A stretch of 64,000 nucleotides of DNA from Sphingomonas alba (GCF_023516555.1 NZ_JAMGBD010000002.1:496001-560000), one strand, 5' to 3'; positions 27,484 to 36,358 are shown, counted from the stretch's first letter. The notes: generated by a model from the sequence alone, not told the origin. A program made the numbers and translations.

Positions 27484-28770
27484 ATGAGCGTCGCTCCTGC
27501 GCCCGTTCGCCCGCCGGCCCAGCCGGTCGGTGGCCGCCTGTCCCTTGCCCAGCCCGGCGCGCGCGGGATGAAGATTGCCGCCACCGGCCTGTTGCTGGTG
27601 ATGGCGACAGTCTTCCTGGTCGCCCGCGCCTACGAGCATGTCTGGCCGTGGCTCAGCTACGTCAAATCGTTCGCCGAAGCGGCGATGGTAGGCGGCCTGG
27701 CCGACTGGTTCGCGGTCACGGCCCTCTTCCGCCATCCGCTTGGCCTGCCGATCCCGCACACGGCGATCATCCCGCGAAACAAGGACCGTATCGGCCAGGC
27801 GCTGGCGACCTTCCTCAAGGAGAATTTCCTCATCCCGCCAGTCGTCGCGCGACGGATGCGCAATATCGACATCGCCGGAGCGGTCGGCCGGTTTCTGCAA
27901 GCGCCCGAGGGGCAAGAAACGCGGATTCGCCAGGGCGCGTCGCGCTTGCTGGCGGATTTGTTCGAGAGCCTCGACGACGAACGGCTGGGTGGGCTGGTCA
28001 AGACTGCGCTCTCCAACCGCATCCAGAAAATGGAGGTGTCGCCGCTGATCGGCCGGGCCCTCGCCTCGGCAATCAACGAGGATCGCCATGTGCCCATGCT
28101 GGAGGCCGCGATCCGCTGGATGGCGCGGGCGCTGGACGCCAATGAAAGCCTCATCCGCGACATGGTGCACAAGCGCGCCAGTTGGGTGCTGAAGATCGTG
28201 TCCCTCGATACCAAGCTCGCGGATTCCATCGTCGAGGGCCTGCGTAAGCTGACGGTAGAGATGAGCACGGATCCCGGCCACCCGGTCAGGCAAAAGGTCG
28301 AGCACGCGCTCGCCGACCTTGCCAATGATCTGCAGACCAATGCGGAGACCCGCGCCAAAGTCGAAGCGATGAAGAACGAGCTCATTGCCAACCAGTCGGT
28401 CGGCCAGTGGATCGACGCGATGTGGCAGAATGCTCGCCTGAGCCTGATCAAGGCGACCCGCAACCCCGATGCAGCGTTGGCCGGCAAGCTCGGCGAAGTG
28501 TTGAGGTCTATGGGTCAGAGCCTGGAGAAGGACGAGCGGCTCCACGACGCCATCAACCAGTTCGCGCGCCGCGCTGTTTCCGGAATGGCCAACAGTTACG
28601 GCAGCTCGATCGTGAAGCTGGTCAGCGAGACCGTTCGCGCCTGGGACGCGAAGACGGTGACGGACCGGCTGGAGGGTGCTGTCGGCCGCGACCTCCAGTA
28701 CATCCGAATCAACGGGACGCTCGTTGGCGGGCTCGTCGGCCTCATCCTCCACGTCCTCGACAAATTGTGA
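27484..28770 (+). CDS. DUF445 family membrane-anchored protein
   Basis: A 428-residue DUF445 (YjiN/YheB-like) protein: hydrophobic helix near residues 25-43, the conserved VGGLADWFAVTALFRHPLGLPIPHTAIIP block right after it, a long helical middle region, and a C-terminal hydrophobic end ([19 protein letters not shown]). Function is not established for the family. ATG 27484 is preferred to a GTG 9 nt upstream. The stop overlaps the GNAT start (GTGA). It follows the RND pump by 32 nt, so it may be read from the same transcript. Confidence 0.82.
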   Translation: MSVAPAPVRPPAQPVGGRLSLAQPGARGMKIAATGLLLVMATVFLVARAYEHVWPWLSYVKSFAEAAMVGGLADWFAVTALFRHPLGLPIPHTAIIPRNKDRIGQALATFLKENFLIPPVVARRMRNIDIAGAVGRFLQAPEGQETRIRQGASRLLADLFESLDDERLGGLVKTALSNRIQKMEVSPLIGRALASAINEDRHVPMLEAAIRWMARALDANESLIRDMVHKRASWVLKIVSLDTKLADSIVEGLRKLTVEMSTDPGHPVRQKVEHALADLANDLQTNAETRAKVEAMKNELIANQSVGQWIDAMWQNARLSLIKATRNPDAALAGKLGEVLRSMGQSLEKDERLHDAINQFARRAVSGMANSYGSSIVKLVSETVRAWDAKTVTDRLEGAVGRDLQYIRINGTLVGGLVGLILHVLDKL

Positions 28771-29186
28771 TCATTCGAGAAGCCAATACTGGTGACGCAG
28801 AGTGCTTGGTCGCACTGATTGGCGAGCTGGAATTCAGCGTCGATGCCGCGGGCGTTGCTGCGAGGCTGCACAGTCTTGCCGAGTGCGGTGAGCCGGTCTT
28901 ACTTGCAGAGACAGGCGGAGAGGTTGTCGGCCTACTCGACTGGCATGTGATGACGACCATCCATCGACCTCACCCGGTCGGTCGCCTTGTCGCTTTGGTC
29001 GTGGCCAAAGGCCATCGCGGGCGAGGGATCGGCAAAGCGCTAGTCGCGGAAGCAGAGCGGCGGATGCGGGCGAGGGGCTGCGAGAAGATGGAGGTCACCA
29101 GCAATATGCAGCTGATCCGGGCCCATGAATTCTATGAAGGACTCGGCTTGGAGCGCAGCAGCTTCCGGTTCGCGAAAAATCTTTAA
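28767..29186 (+). CDS. GNAT family N-acetyltransferase
   Basis: A 139-residue single GNAT domain. The acetyl-CoA pyrophosphate loop is [15 protein letters not shown], followed by [14 protein letters not shown] near the C terminus. The GTG in the GTGA overlap with the DUF445 gene gives [17 protein letters not shown], a typical GNAT beginning. The acceptor substrate is unknown. Convergent with murA, overlapping by 4 nt. Confidence 0.85.
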   Translation: MIIREANTGDAECLVALIGELEFSVDAAGVAARLHSLAECGEPVLLAETGGEVVGLLDWHVMTTIHRPHPVGRLVALVVAKGHRGRGIGKALVAEAERRMRARGCEKMEVTSNMQLIRAHEFYEGLGLERSSFRFAKNL

Positions 29187-30466
29187 CCCGCCGAGCGTCG
29201 CTCGATCTGGGCTCCGACCGCGCTCAGCTTCTCTTCCAACCGCTCATATCCGCGGTCGAGATGGTAGACGCGCAAGACTTCGGTATCCCCTTTGGCGGCG
29301 AGACCTGCCAAGACCAGGCTCATCGAGGCGCGCAGGTCGGTCGCCATGACTTGGGCCCCCGACAGGCCTTCGACCCCATGCACCAGCGCCGAACGGCCGC
29401 GGACGTCGATGTTCGCGCCCATGCGGCGGAGCTCGGGCACGTGCATGTAGCGGTTTTCGAAGATCGTTTCTTCGAGATAGCTTTCGCCCTTGGCGAGGCT
29501 GAGCATCGCCATGAATTGCGCCTGCATGTCCGTCGGGAAGGCCGGGAACGGCGCCGTCGACAGCGCCAGCGGCTTCAGCGGACGGTCGGCGGTGACTTTC
29601 ATCCCCTCATGGTGGAATTCAATGATCAGCCCGGCGGCGGCGAGCGCATTGGTGATCGCAAGCATGTCTTCATGACGTGCGCCGATGAGGTCGAGTTGGC
29701 CGCCGGTGATACCGGCCGCGCAGGCGTAGCTGCCGGCCTCTATCCGGTCGGGCATGACGGTGTGGGTAGCGCCGTGCAGCCCTTCGACGCCGTCGATCGT
29801 GAGGTGCGACGAGCCAATGCCGTCGATATTGGCGCCCATCGCCACGAGCAGGCGGCAGAGATCGACGATCTCCGGTTCGCGAGCGGCGTTGAACAATTGC
29901 GAGCGCCCCGTGGCGAGGACGGCGGCCATCACCGCATTTTCCGTCGCGCCGACGGACACCACCGGGAAGCTGTAGTCGCCGCCGGTCAACCGACCCTTCG
30001 GCGCGGTCGCCTTGACGTAGCCGGCGGCCAGCTCGATCTCGGCGCCGATGGCTTCGAGCGCGTGAAGGTGAAGATCGATAGGGCGGTCGCCGATGGCGCA
30101 GCCGCCGGGCAGTGACACGGTCGATTCGCCGGCGCGCGCCAGCATCGGCCCCAGCACCAGGATCGAGGCGCGCATGCGGCGGACCATGTCATAGGGCGCG
30201 ACGGTCGAGGCGATCTCACTCGCCTGCAGCGTCATCTTGCGGCCGTACTCGCCCTTCTTGACGCCCGCGACCGACGTCGAGACTCCGAGCTGGTTCAGCA
30301 AATGCGAGAAATTGTCGCAGTCCGCGAGCCGCGGCAGGTTCTCCAACGTCACCTTCTCGTCGGTGAGCAGAGCGCAGGGCATGAGGGTCAGCGCCGCATT
30401 CTTCGCGCCCGAAATCGGGATCTTGCCCTTCAGCGGCTTGCCGCCGGTGATGTAGATGGAGTCCAT
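29183..30466 (-). CDS. murA: UDP-N-acetylglucosamine 1-carboxyvinyltransferase
   Basis: A 427-residue EPSP-synthase-fold enzyme that adds enolpyruvate to UDP-GlcNAc, the first step of peptidoglycan precursor synthesis. The catalytic cysteine is C123 in [15 protein letters not shown], meaning the enzyme should be sensitive to fosfomycin in principle. The N-terminal [19 protein letters not shown] is canonical. It is downstream of clpS on the same strand (47-nt gap). Confidence 0.96.
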   Translation of the reverse strand: MDSIYITGGKPLKGKIPISGAKNAALTLMPCALLTDEKVTLENLPRLADCDNFSHLLNQLGVSTSVAGVKKGEYGRKMTLQASEIASTVAPYDMVRRMRASILVLGPMLARAGESTVSLPGGCAIGDRPIDLHLHALEAIGAEIELAAGYVKATAPKGRLTGGDYSFPVVSVGATENAVMAAVLATGRSQLFNAAREPEIVDLCRLLVAMGANIDGIGSSHLTIDGVEGLHGATHTVMPDRIEAGSYACAAGITGGQLDLIGARHEDMLAITNALAAAGLIIEFHHEGMKVTADRPLKPLALSTAPFPAFPTDMQAQFMAMLSLAKGESYLEETIFENRYMHVPELRRMGANIDVRGRSALVHGVEGLSGAQVMATDLRASMSLVLAGLAAKGDTEVLRVYHLDRGYERLEEKLSAVGAQIERRSAG

Positions 30467-30513
30467 CGCCGCGCCTTAGCGCATCGCGGGCGGCTGGCAA
30501 GAATCGCTGGCTG

Positions 30514-30873
30514 CTAGGCCTTTTCGAGCGTGCACTGCAGCGGGTGCTGATTTTCGCGGGCGAAGTCGATGACCTGCGCGACCTTGGTCTCCGCGACCTC
30601 GTAGGTGAAGACGCCGCAGACGGCGACGCCCTGCTGGTGGACCTGGAGCATGACTCGCGTCGCGTCCTCGATGTCCATGGTGAAATAGCGCTGCAGGACC
30701 AGCACGACGAACTCCATGGGAGTGTAATCGTCGTTGAGCATCAGCACTTTGTAGTTGCTGGGCTTCTTGGTGCGCGGGCGCGTACGGGTGACGACGCCGG
30801 TATCAAGCCCGTCGTCGAGGCCGTCGTCATCGCGGCCGGGCGTGTCGCCCATCATCAGAATCCGTTCGCTCAC
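30514..30873 (-). CDS. clpS: ATP-dependent Clp protease adaptor ClpS
   Basis: A 119-residue N-end-rule adaptor. The core motif is [20 protein letters not shown] with a following [24 protein letters not shown], typical of ClpS; residues 1-35 form an acidic, disordered lead. It presents N-degron substrates to ClpAP. The clpA gene is not in the window; murA follows instead. The phasin terminator lies upstream. Confidence 0.93.
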   Translation of the reverse strand: MSERILMMGDTPGRDDDGLDDGLDTGVVTRTRPRTKKPSNYKVLMLNDDYTPMEFVVLVLQRYFTMDIEDATRVMLQVHQQGVAVCGVFTYEVAETKVAQVIDFARENQHPLQCTLEKA

Positions 30874-30937
30874 GTCTTCCTAAAATATGGCATGCGGCGA
30901 ACGCTTGCCAAGTCTCCCCGCTCCTTTCGGCGCACAT

Positions 30938-30971
30938 AAAAATGCGGCCGCCCCAATCAGGGACGGCCGCA
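30938..30971 (-). terminator. Intrinsic terminator of the phasin gene
   Basis: On the minus strand TGCGGCCG (30971-30964) pairs with CGGCCGCA (30950-30943), with further near-pairing inside the loop (TCCCT/GGGG), followed by five T (30942-30938). It lies 28 nt past the phasin stop codon. Confidence 0.9.
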
Positions 30972-30998
30972 CAACTCTGCCTGAGGAGAGGAGGGAGT

Positions 30999-31724
30999 TC
31001 AGGCAGCGATGTCGTTGAGGCGCTCGGCCGTCAGGCTGGCGCGGTTCGAAAGCGGCTGAACCGCTTCGCCGGCGAGCTTGACGAACTGCTCGGTGAGCTT
31101 CGAGCTCTGAGCGACCGCACGGTCGAACGAAGCGCGGGCCAGCTCGCCCTGCAGCTGGAAGAACTCGGTCGGCGACTTGACGTCGGCGAGGGTCTTCACA
31201 GCGGCCGAAGCCTGCTCGACGCTCTCACGGCCGGTAGCCAGGACGTCCTGGCCGATCGTGCGGGCGCCGCTGGCGGCGATACGGCCGGCCTCGGCAATCG
31301 CCTCGACATTGGCCTTGGCGATCTCGGCCAGCTCTTCAGCGGCCTTCTGCGACTTGCGGACGATTTCCTGGCCGCGCTCGCCGGCTTCGGCGAACAGGGT
31401 CTGGAACTTGTCGGCGCCCGGAAGAGCGTCGAACGCGAACAGCTTGTTGAATTCGTTGGTCACGGTCTTGATCCTTTCAATCTTGGGCGCAGCCGCCTTG
31501 CGGGCGACCTTGGCGCGAACCTTCTTCACTCGGCGCGGAGCAACCTTCTTCGCCACCGGGGCGGCCTTCGGAGCGGCCTTGCGGGCACGCTTGGCTTTCG
31601 GCGCAGCCTTTACAATGGGGGCACTGGCCTCGGCGGCCTTCTTGACCGTTTCGGCAACGGCTTCGACGACCTTGGCCGGGGCTTCGGCAGCGGCCGTGGC
31701 GTCGATCTTGGTTTCGTCAGCCAT
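30999..31724 (-). CDS. Phasin family protein with an H1-like basic segment
   Basis: A 241-residue phasin. The C-terminal half (about 85-241) is amphipathic-helical with the phasin pattern (EFNKLFAFDALPG..., AEIAKANVEAIAEAGRIAASGA..., SPTEFFQLQGELARASFDRAVAQSSKLTEQF), expected to coat polyhydroxyalkanoate granules. Residues 39-81 are Lys/Arg/Ala/Pro rich (APKAKRARKAAPKAAPVAKK...), like histone-H1-type tails of nucleoid-binding PHA proteins. The start at 31724 follows GGAG at a good distance. A promoter and two palindromes lie directly upstream. PhaC is at 38585. Confidence 0.85.
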   Translation of the reverse strand: MADETKIDATAAAEAPAKVVEAVAETVKKAAEASAPIVKAAPKAKRARKAAPKAAPVAKKVAPRRVKKVRAKVARKAAAPKIERIKTVTNEFNKLFAFDALPGADKFQTLFAEAGERGQEIVRKSQKAAEELAEIAKANVEAIAEAGRIAASGARTIGQDVLATGRESVEQASAAVKTLADVKSPTEFFQLQGELARASFDRAVAQSSKLTEQFVKLAGEAVQPLSNRASLTAERLNDIAA

Positions 31725-31746
31725 TTTGTTCTCCAAATCTCTCATG

Positions 31747-31806
31747 TTGCAGTGCACAATATAGTGCGCTGCGAAAAAATTCAAGCGTTTTTTGTGCACT
31801 GCACAA
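31747..31806 (-). promoter_or_regulatory. Phasin promoter flanked by TGCACTGCACAA palindromes
   Basis: Read on the minus strand, TTGAAT then TATTGT with a 17-nt spacer form a plausible promoter for the phasin gene. Palindrome 1 (31792-31806, TTGTGCACTGCACAA, perfect about a central base) lies just upstream of the -35. Palindrome 2 (31747-31760, TTGTGCACTGCAA on the minus strand) overlaps the -10 and start-site region. The layout suits a repressor binding two operators, plausibly the PHA regulator PhaR, whose known sites are TGC-rich. No phaR gene is in the window. Confidence 0.6.
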
Positions 31807-31849
31807 TGGCTGGCTTGACGGGCGCGCCGCCATGCGGGCAAGTGCGCCC

Positions 31850-32500
31850 ATGGAAATCATTGACGAGCCGAATGCACGCCGACGCAGGGGACTCCTGGTC
31901 GTCCTCTCTTCCCCGTCCGGTGCAGGCAAGTCGACCATCTCGCGAATGCTGCTGGCGTCCGATCCGGAAGTGACCATGTCGGTCAGCGCGACGACGCGGG
32001 CCAAAAGACCGGGCGAGCGAGACGACGTCGACTATCATTTCGTCAATGATGCGCAATTTGACCAAATGGTTGCCGACGGCGAGTTCGTCGAATGGGCTCC
32101 CGTTTTCGGGCATCATTACGGAACGCCCAAAGCACCGGTGAAGGCGGCTCTGAAGGCCGGCCGCGACATCCTGTTCGACATCGACTGGCAGGGCACACAG
32201 CAACTGCAGGCGGCGATGGGCGAGGATCTCGTCACCATCTTCATTCTGCCTCCGTCCATGGCCGAGCTCGAGCGGCGGCTGCACACGCGCGGCACCGACA
32301 GCGAGGAAGTAATCGCCAGCCGCATGGATCGCGCGTCGAGCGAAATCAGCCACTGGCCGGAATATCAATATGTGCTGGTCAACCGCGACACCGCAGAATG
32401 TCTTAGCGAAGTGCGCTCGATCGTCGCCGCGGAACGGCTGAAGCGGACGCGGCAGATCGGCCTGGTGACTTTCGTCCGGGAACTGGTGAGCGGCAACTAG
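31850..32500 (+). CDS. gmk: Guanylate kinase
   Basis: A 216-residue P-loop kinase phosphorylating GMP to GDP. P-loop SSPSGAGKST at about 20-29; the GMP-binding SVSATTRAKRPGERDDVDYHF follows. ATG 31850 (MEIIDEP) is chosen; an in-frame ATG at 31832 would add six residues. It diverges from the phasin gene, so palindrome 1 at 31792 also lies within its upstream region. Overlaps the convergent ATP12 gene by 4 nt. Confidence 0.93.
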   Translation: MEIIDEPNARRRRGLLVVLSSPSGAGKSTISRMLLASDPEVTMSVSATTRAKRPGERDDVDYHFVNDAQFDQMVADGEFVEWAPVFGHHYGTPKAPVKAALKAGRDILFDIDWQGTQQLQAAMGEDLVTIFILPPSMAELERRLHTRGTDSEEVIASRMDRASSEISHWPEYQYVLVNRDTAECLSEVRSIVAAERLKRTRQIGLVTFVRELVSGN

Positions 32501-33189
32501 GCCAGCAGTTCCAGAAAACTTGCGCCAGCCAGGAAATCAGCCCGTCGGTTCGCCAGCATCGTTACCGCTTCTTCGTCGACGCCCCACTGCTCCATCTGCC
32601 AACGCTCGTCTAGCGTGACCGCCGACCACGCGTCCTCGGCGGCAATCGCTTCCTCGACGATCATCAAGGCTGCCACCAGCGAACCGCCAATCGTCACCAG
32701 CGGTGACAATCCGGCCAGCCGGAAAGGGTCGAGCGACGCGACGCCATGGCCCAGCTGCTGTACGGTGGACTCTGGCTGCGGCACGTGGGTGATTCCCGCA
32801 GTCACCTGAAAGTCGACATCATAGCGCCGCCGTGCCCAGGCCAGCAGGGGGGCCCATTCCCGTTCCTGCTGCTGGGCGAGCGCCTCCTGCGAGTTGGCGC
32901 GGTAGCAGAGGAGGTCGCCTTCGCCATATTTGGCGAGGCCGGCAGCAAAAGTGCCGGGATCGGCACCGACTCGGTCGATCGCGGCATTGGCGAGACCCGT
33001 CAGCGGCATGGCTCGTGGGTCGATACTTTCGCCAGAGCCGTTCCATTCTCGAGCGATGCCTCTGGCAAGGGCCTCGGTCGGCACAACTAGAGGCTGCCTG
33101 GCCGGAGTGCGCAGTGGCTTGCCGTCCAACTCTACCGTCCAGCCACCATCGGCCGCGACGGCACGGGCTTCCTTCCAGAACCTTTTCAT
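32497..33189 (-). CDS. ATP12 family F1-ATPase assembly chaperone
   Basis: A 230-residue ATP12-like protein: KRFWKEARAVAADGGWTVELDGKPLRTPARQPLVVPTEALA is the family's N-terminal signature, with a C-terminal DERWQMEQWGVDEEA. Mitochondrial Atp12 binds F1 alpha subunits during ATP synthase assembly, and alphaproteobacteria carry the homologue. ATG 33189 overlaps the stop of the small membrane protein by 4 nt. Last gene of the six-gene minus-strand operon beginning at 36273. Confidence 0.88.
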   Translation of the reverse strand: MKRFWKEARAVAADGGWTVELDGKPLRTPARQPLVVPTEALARGIAREWNGSGESIDPRAMPLTGLANAAIDRVGADPGTFAAGLAKYGEGDLLCYRANSQEALAQQQEREWAPLLAWARRRYDVDFQVTAGITHVPQPESTVQQLGHGVASLDPFRLAGLSPLVTIGGSLVAALMIVEEAIAAEDAWSAVTLDERWQMEQWGVDEEAVTMLANRRADFLAGASFLELLA

Positions 33190-33413
33190 TCGTCGCGCTG
33201 CTGCCAATGCTTCCGGAGCAGGCGGGGCGCGAATACCGCGTCAATGGCACCGAGAACCGCGATCAGGCTGCCGGCTACCGGCCAGCCGCCCGGGCGGACG
33301 AGCCCCGTATAGGCGATGGCGATACCGAGCAGGAAAGTGGCGACGCCGAGCAGCCGGACCAGCATGAACAGCTGGAAGCGCTTGCGCCAGATGTCGTCAT
33401 TGGCCTGGGTCAC
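33186..33413 (-). CDS. Small two-helix membrane protein
   Basis: A 75-residue protein starting at a GTG (33413): TQANDDIWRKRFQLFMLVRLLGVATFLLGIAIAYTGL is a basic amphipathic lead then a membrane helix, followed by a second helix (GSLIAVLGAIDAVFAPRLL) and a charged tail. No named family is recognised. It overlaps the HAD gene and the ATP12 gene by 4 nt each, so its expression is tied to both. It might assist membrane-associated ATP synthase assembly, but that is only context. Confidence 0.75.
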   Translation of the reverse strand: MTQANDDIWRKRFQLFMLVRLLGVATFLLGIAIAYTGLVRPGGWPVAGSLIAVLGAIDAVFAPRLLRKHWQQRDE

Positions 33414-34072
33414 GCCGCTTTCTCCACCCATTGCCGGGCAATGCCAAGCACCTCCGATGGCCTCTCGGCAACACCGTGCGCACCCGCGTCGCGAAGCTCG
33501 TCGAGGTCGTGATAGCCCCACGCCGCGCCGATTGCGCATGCACCCGCGGCAAGCGCCATGCCCATGTCAAAGCTGGTGTCGCCGATCACGACACTCCACT
33601 CGGGCGATGAGCCCGCTTCCGCGATCGCTGCTAACGCCATGCCCGGATTCGGCTTGCTGGGGTGACGGTCGGCTGTTTGCAACGAAACGAAGCGGGCGTG
33701 GATGCCATGGCTCTCAAGGCAATGCTTGAGGCCGCGGTCCGACTTTCCCGTGGCGACGGCGAGCTGCCAGCCTTCGGCTGCCAGTGCGTCGAGCAAAGGC
33801 AGGATGCCGTCGAAAAGAGGCTCCTCGACCTGCTCACCGGCCCGCATCGTAAAGAAAGCTTCCTTGTAGGTCTTGCTGAGCGCCTCAGGGTTATATTCGG
33901 GCGCCAGCGTCGACATCGCTTCATTGAGGCTAAGGCCGATTACCTTGCGGCTAACGCTTGGCGCCGGACATTCGAGGCCGTGAACCTTGAATGCGGCCTC
34001 AAGCGCGCGATGGATGGTCGCACCGCTGTCGACCAAGGTTCCATCGCAATCGAAGATCGCCAGCCTGTTCAT
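33410..34072 (-). CDS. HAD-IA family phosphatase (phosphoglycolate phosphatase-like)
   Basis: A 220-residue HAD hydrolase. Motif I is FDCDGTLVDSG (nucleophile D8, acid D10), motif II ATGKSDRG, motif IV VIGDTSFDMGMA. A small helical cap follows motif I, as in Gph/PGPase-type enzymes. The substrate is not certain. It overlaps the RluA gene's stop by 4 nt upstream and the small membrane protein downstream. Confidence 0.87.
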   Translation of the reverse strand: MNRLAIFDCDGTLVDSGATIHRALEAAFKVHGLECPAPSVSRKVIGLSLNEAMSTLAPEYNPEALSKTYKEAFFTMRAGEQVEEPLFDGILPLLDALAAEGWQLAVATGKSDRGLKHCLESHGIHARFVSLQTADRHPSKPNPGMALAAIAEAGSSPEWSVVIGDTSFDMGMALAAGACAIGAAWGYHDLDELRDAGAHGVAERPSEVLGIARQWVEKAA

Positions 34073-35187
34073 CTCTTTCCGCCCTTGCGCGGCGGCGGCG
34101 ATTTCTGGCCGCGTGCGCGGCGCTCACCTTTCCGGGCCCGCCGGGCCGTCTTGGCAGCCGCTGCGGCACGACGGGCCTTGACGACCGGCGTCTTGGCCGG
34201 ATCGGGCTCATCCAGCGGCAGCATGTCGCCGATAAGCCGATCGAAACCCAAGGTGCCGAGCGACTCCTCGAAATGGGCTGGAAGCTCGGCCTGGCGATCG
34301 ATGACTCGTCCGTCAGGTCCTTCAATCCGGAGGCGGCGGGCATGGAGATGCAGCTTGCGGCTGATCCCGCCGGTGAGGAAAGCCTCGGGCCCGCCATATT
34401 TCGCGTCACCCACAATCGGGTGGCCGATCGCCGCCATATGGGCGCGCAGCTGGTGGGTGCGGCCCGTCAGCGGTTGTAGCTCGACCCAGGCGGCCCGGTT
34501 GCCGGCTCGGTCAACCATCCGCCAGCGGGTCTTCGACGGCAGGCCGTTCTCGTGATCGACATGCATCTTCTCGCCGCCCGTGCCCGGCTGCTTGGCGAGA
34601 GGCAGATCGATGAAGCCCTCTTCCGCGGATGGCACGCCGACGATCAGCGCCCAATAGACCTTGCGTGCTGTCCGGCCTGAAAAAGCCTTGGAGAAATGAC
34701 TCGCCGCGCGGGCGGATCGAGCAACCAGCAAGACGCCGCTCGTGTCCTTGTCGAGGCGATGGACGAGCTTGGGCCGGTTGCCGGCTTCGTCGGCCAACCC
34801 ATCAAGTAGCCGATCGAGATGCTGATGGGTGCGTGTGCCTCCCTGCGTCGCCAGCCCTGGCGGCTTGTTCAGCACCAGAGCGTGCGCGTCGCGGTAGATA
34901 ACCAGTTCCCGGACGAACGCGGCCTCATCCTCGCTGAGAGGCACGCGCTCCCGTACCGGGCGCGCGGCCTGGTCAGGGACTGCATCGGCCGGCGGCATGC
35001 GGATGACTTGCCCTGCTTCGAGACGGTCGCCGGGCGTCGCCTTCCTGTCGTTGACCCGGAGCTGCCCAGTACGCGCCCAGCGGGACACGATATTGAAACT
35101 GACGTCCGGCATATTGCGCTTGAACCAGCGATCGAGACGGATGCCGTCGTCGTCCTCGGATACGGTGAAAGTGCGCATGTCGGCCAT
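34069..35187 (-). CDS. RluA family 23S rRNA pseudouridine synthase (RluC-like)
   Basis: A 372-residue protein with an N-terminal S4 RNA-binding domain (about 15-75) and a catalytic pseudouridine synthase domain carrying HRLDKDTSG (143-151, catalytic D146). It resembles RluC/RluD-type enzymes acting on 23S rRNA; the target position is unassigned. The C terminus (about 331-372) is a Lys/Arg/Ala-rich tail that is longer than in E. coli members and may add RNA affinity. The start may be ATG 35187 or ATG 35178. Confidence 0.88.
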   Translation of the reverse strand: MADMRTFTVSEDDDGIRLDRWFKRNMPDVSFNIVSRWARTGQLRVNDRKATPGDRLEAGQVIRMPPADAVPDQAARPVRERVPLSEDEAAFVRELVIYRDAHALVLNKPPGLATQGGTRTHQHLDRLLDGLADEAGNRPKLVHRLDKDTSGVLLVARSARAASHFSKAFSGRTARKVYWALIVGVPSAEEGFIDLPLAKQPGTGGEKMHVDHENGLPSKTRWRMVDRAGNRAAWVELQPLTGRTHQLRAHMAAIGHPIVGDAKYGGPEAFLTGGISRKLHLHARRLRIEGPDGRVIDRQAELPAHFEESLGTLGFDRLIGDMLPLDEPDPAKTPVVKARRAAAAAKTARRARKGERRARGQKSPPPRKGGKR

Positions 35188-35197
35188 GCCGGCGCGC

Positions 35198-35563
35198 TTA
35201 GCTTCTCTCCCGCCAATAGTCGAACGCCGCCTTGTGAAGCTTGCGGATCAGCTTTTGTGCCTTGGGCCCTTCCCACAGGCCGGTATAGGCGTGGGCCTTC
35301 GCCCCCTCGATCCACCAACCCTGACCGGGAAGGCCGTCGGATTGGCGTACCACCAGCACGGCCAGCTCTGGTTCGCCGCGGCAGGCGGCCTCGTCATCGA
35401 CATAGGACAGGACCTTGCACAGCTGCCGCATCTTGGGCCGGCTGAAATGATGGCCGAGAAAGCTCAAGACTTCGGAATAGGTGATCGCCTCACCCGCCTT
35501 GGCGGCGGCAACCAGGATTGCCCGCACCTCCTGCGGATCGGCAAGCAGCCCTGCTTCGCTCAC
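35198..35563 (-). CDS. Conserved hypothetical protein, possible winged-helix fold
   Basis: A 121-residue protein starting at GTG 35563 (SEAGLLADPQEVRAILVAAAKAGEAITYSEVLSFLGHHF...). The ITYSEVLSFLG segment and a following helix faintly resemble the winged-helix part of alkyltransferase-like proteins, but the PCHRV reactive motif is absent, so DNA alkyl transfer is not suggested. Its function is unknown. The start overlaps the stop of the DUF4893 lipoprotein gene by 4 nt, and RluA follows after 10 nt. Confidence 0.7.
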   Translation of the reverse strand: MSEAGLLADPQEVRAILVAAAKAGEAITYSEVLSFLGHHFSRPKMRQLCKVLSYVDDEAACRGEPELAVLVVRQSDGLPGQGWWIEGAKAHAYTGLWEGPKAQKLIRKLHKAAFDYWRERS

Positions 35564-36273
35564 TTCGGCTGGTCGGCCACCGGGGTCAGCTCGAACACCT
35601 GGAGCTTGGCGCCGTCCTGCGGCCAGGGAATGACCAGCCGCCATTTGAAAGGTGCGATCCGCTCGAAGATGCCGGCCATGTCGCGCTTGGGGTCCTCGCC
35701 ATAGGCCAAGGGCGCGTCCTCATCACCCAGCGCCAAACTGCCAAGAAAGACCAAGCGCTGCGGATTGTCATCCTCCCACAGCCGGCCCGCCGGACGGGTA
35801 TTGCCGGTCTGTTTGACGATGGTGAGCAAGTCTCCTTCCACCTCGACATAGCAGAAGAAAGGTTTGAACTTTTCGAACGCCGGTTTGCCCTTGCCGGTGC
35901 TGCCGAGCCTGACCAGCCGGCAATTGTAGCTGCCGGGGGTTGGTGCTGGCCGAGGCAGCGCCGCGTCGGTCTTGAGAAGCACGCCTTCGTCGCGGATAGC
36001 GCTGACGAAATTCGCCTTGCGCGCATCGGCAAGTCCAGCGGCCCAGGCACCCGTGATATTGGCAAGGCGCGCGGCGTCGGCAGTGCTGGCAACGCCCTGC
36101 CAGACCTCCCCCTTGGTGGGCGGAGCAACGCTGACGACCGGCTGAGGCTTGTTGGCAGGCTGGGTCTGGCAACCGGCCAGTAGCGCGAGCGCCGATGCAG
36201 CTAGAACGAAACGAGCCAGGCCCAAGCGGTTTAGCCCCCCAAAGAAATCACGGTTCCAGACGCACAACGACAA
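35560..36273 (-). CDS. DUF4893 lipoprotein
   Basis: A 237-residue lipoprotein: a hydrophobic signal (LARFVLAASALALLAGC) with lipobox LLAGC puts the lipidated cysteine at C35. The mature domain resembles DUF4893, a family common in sphingomonads with unknown function. The first 13 residues before the signal look unusual, so an internal start is possible. First gene of the minus-strand operon running to the ATP12 gene. Confidence 0.75.
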   Translation of the reverse strand: MSLCVWNRDFFGGLNRLGLARFVLAASALALLAGCQTQPANKPQPVVSVAPPTKGEVWQGVASTADAARLANITGAWAAGLADARKANFVSAIRDEGVLLKTDAALPRPAPTPGSYNCRLVRLGSTGKGKPAFEKFKPFFCYVEVEGDLLTIVKQTGNTRPAGRLWEDDNPQRLVFLGSLALGDEDAPLAYGEDPKRDMAGIFERIAPFKWRLVIPWPQDGAKLQVFELTPVADQPK

Positions 36274-36358
36274 TGGCCCTCACGGCGACTGCTTTCAACC
36301 AACTTTGAGTTCAGCATGTTCGTTGACTTGGGAACAATGGGCCTTAGGCCAGCCAGCG

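Noticed and set aside
27334-28752. 472-codon open frame antisense to the DUF445 gene
   Set aside because: DUF445 motifs are on the plus strand; the antisense product is charge-repetitive and unrelated to known families.
35198-35563. O6-alkylguanine-DNA alkyltransferase or ATL assignment
   Set aside because: Only a short winged-helix-like stretch matches; the PCHRV/PWHRV reactive motif is missing.
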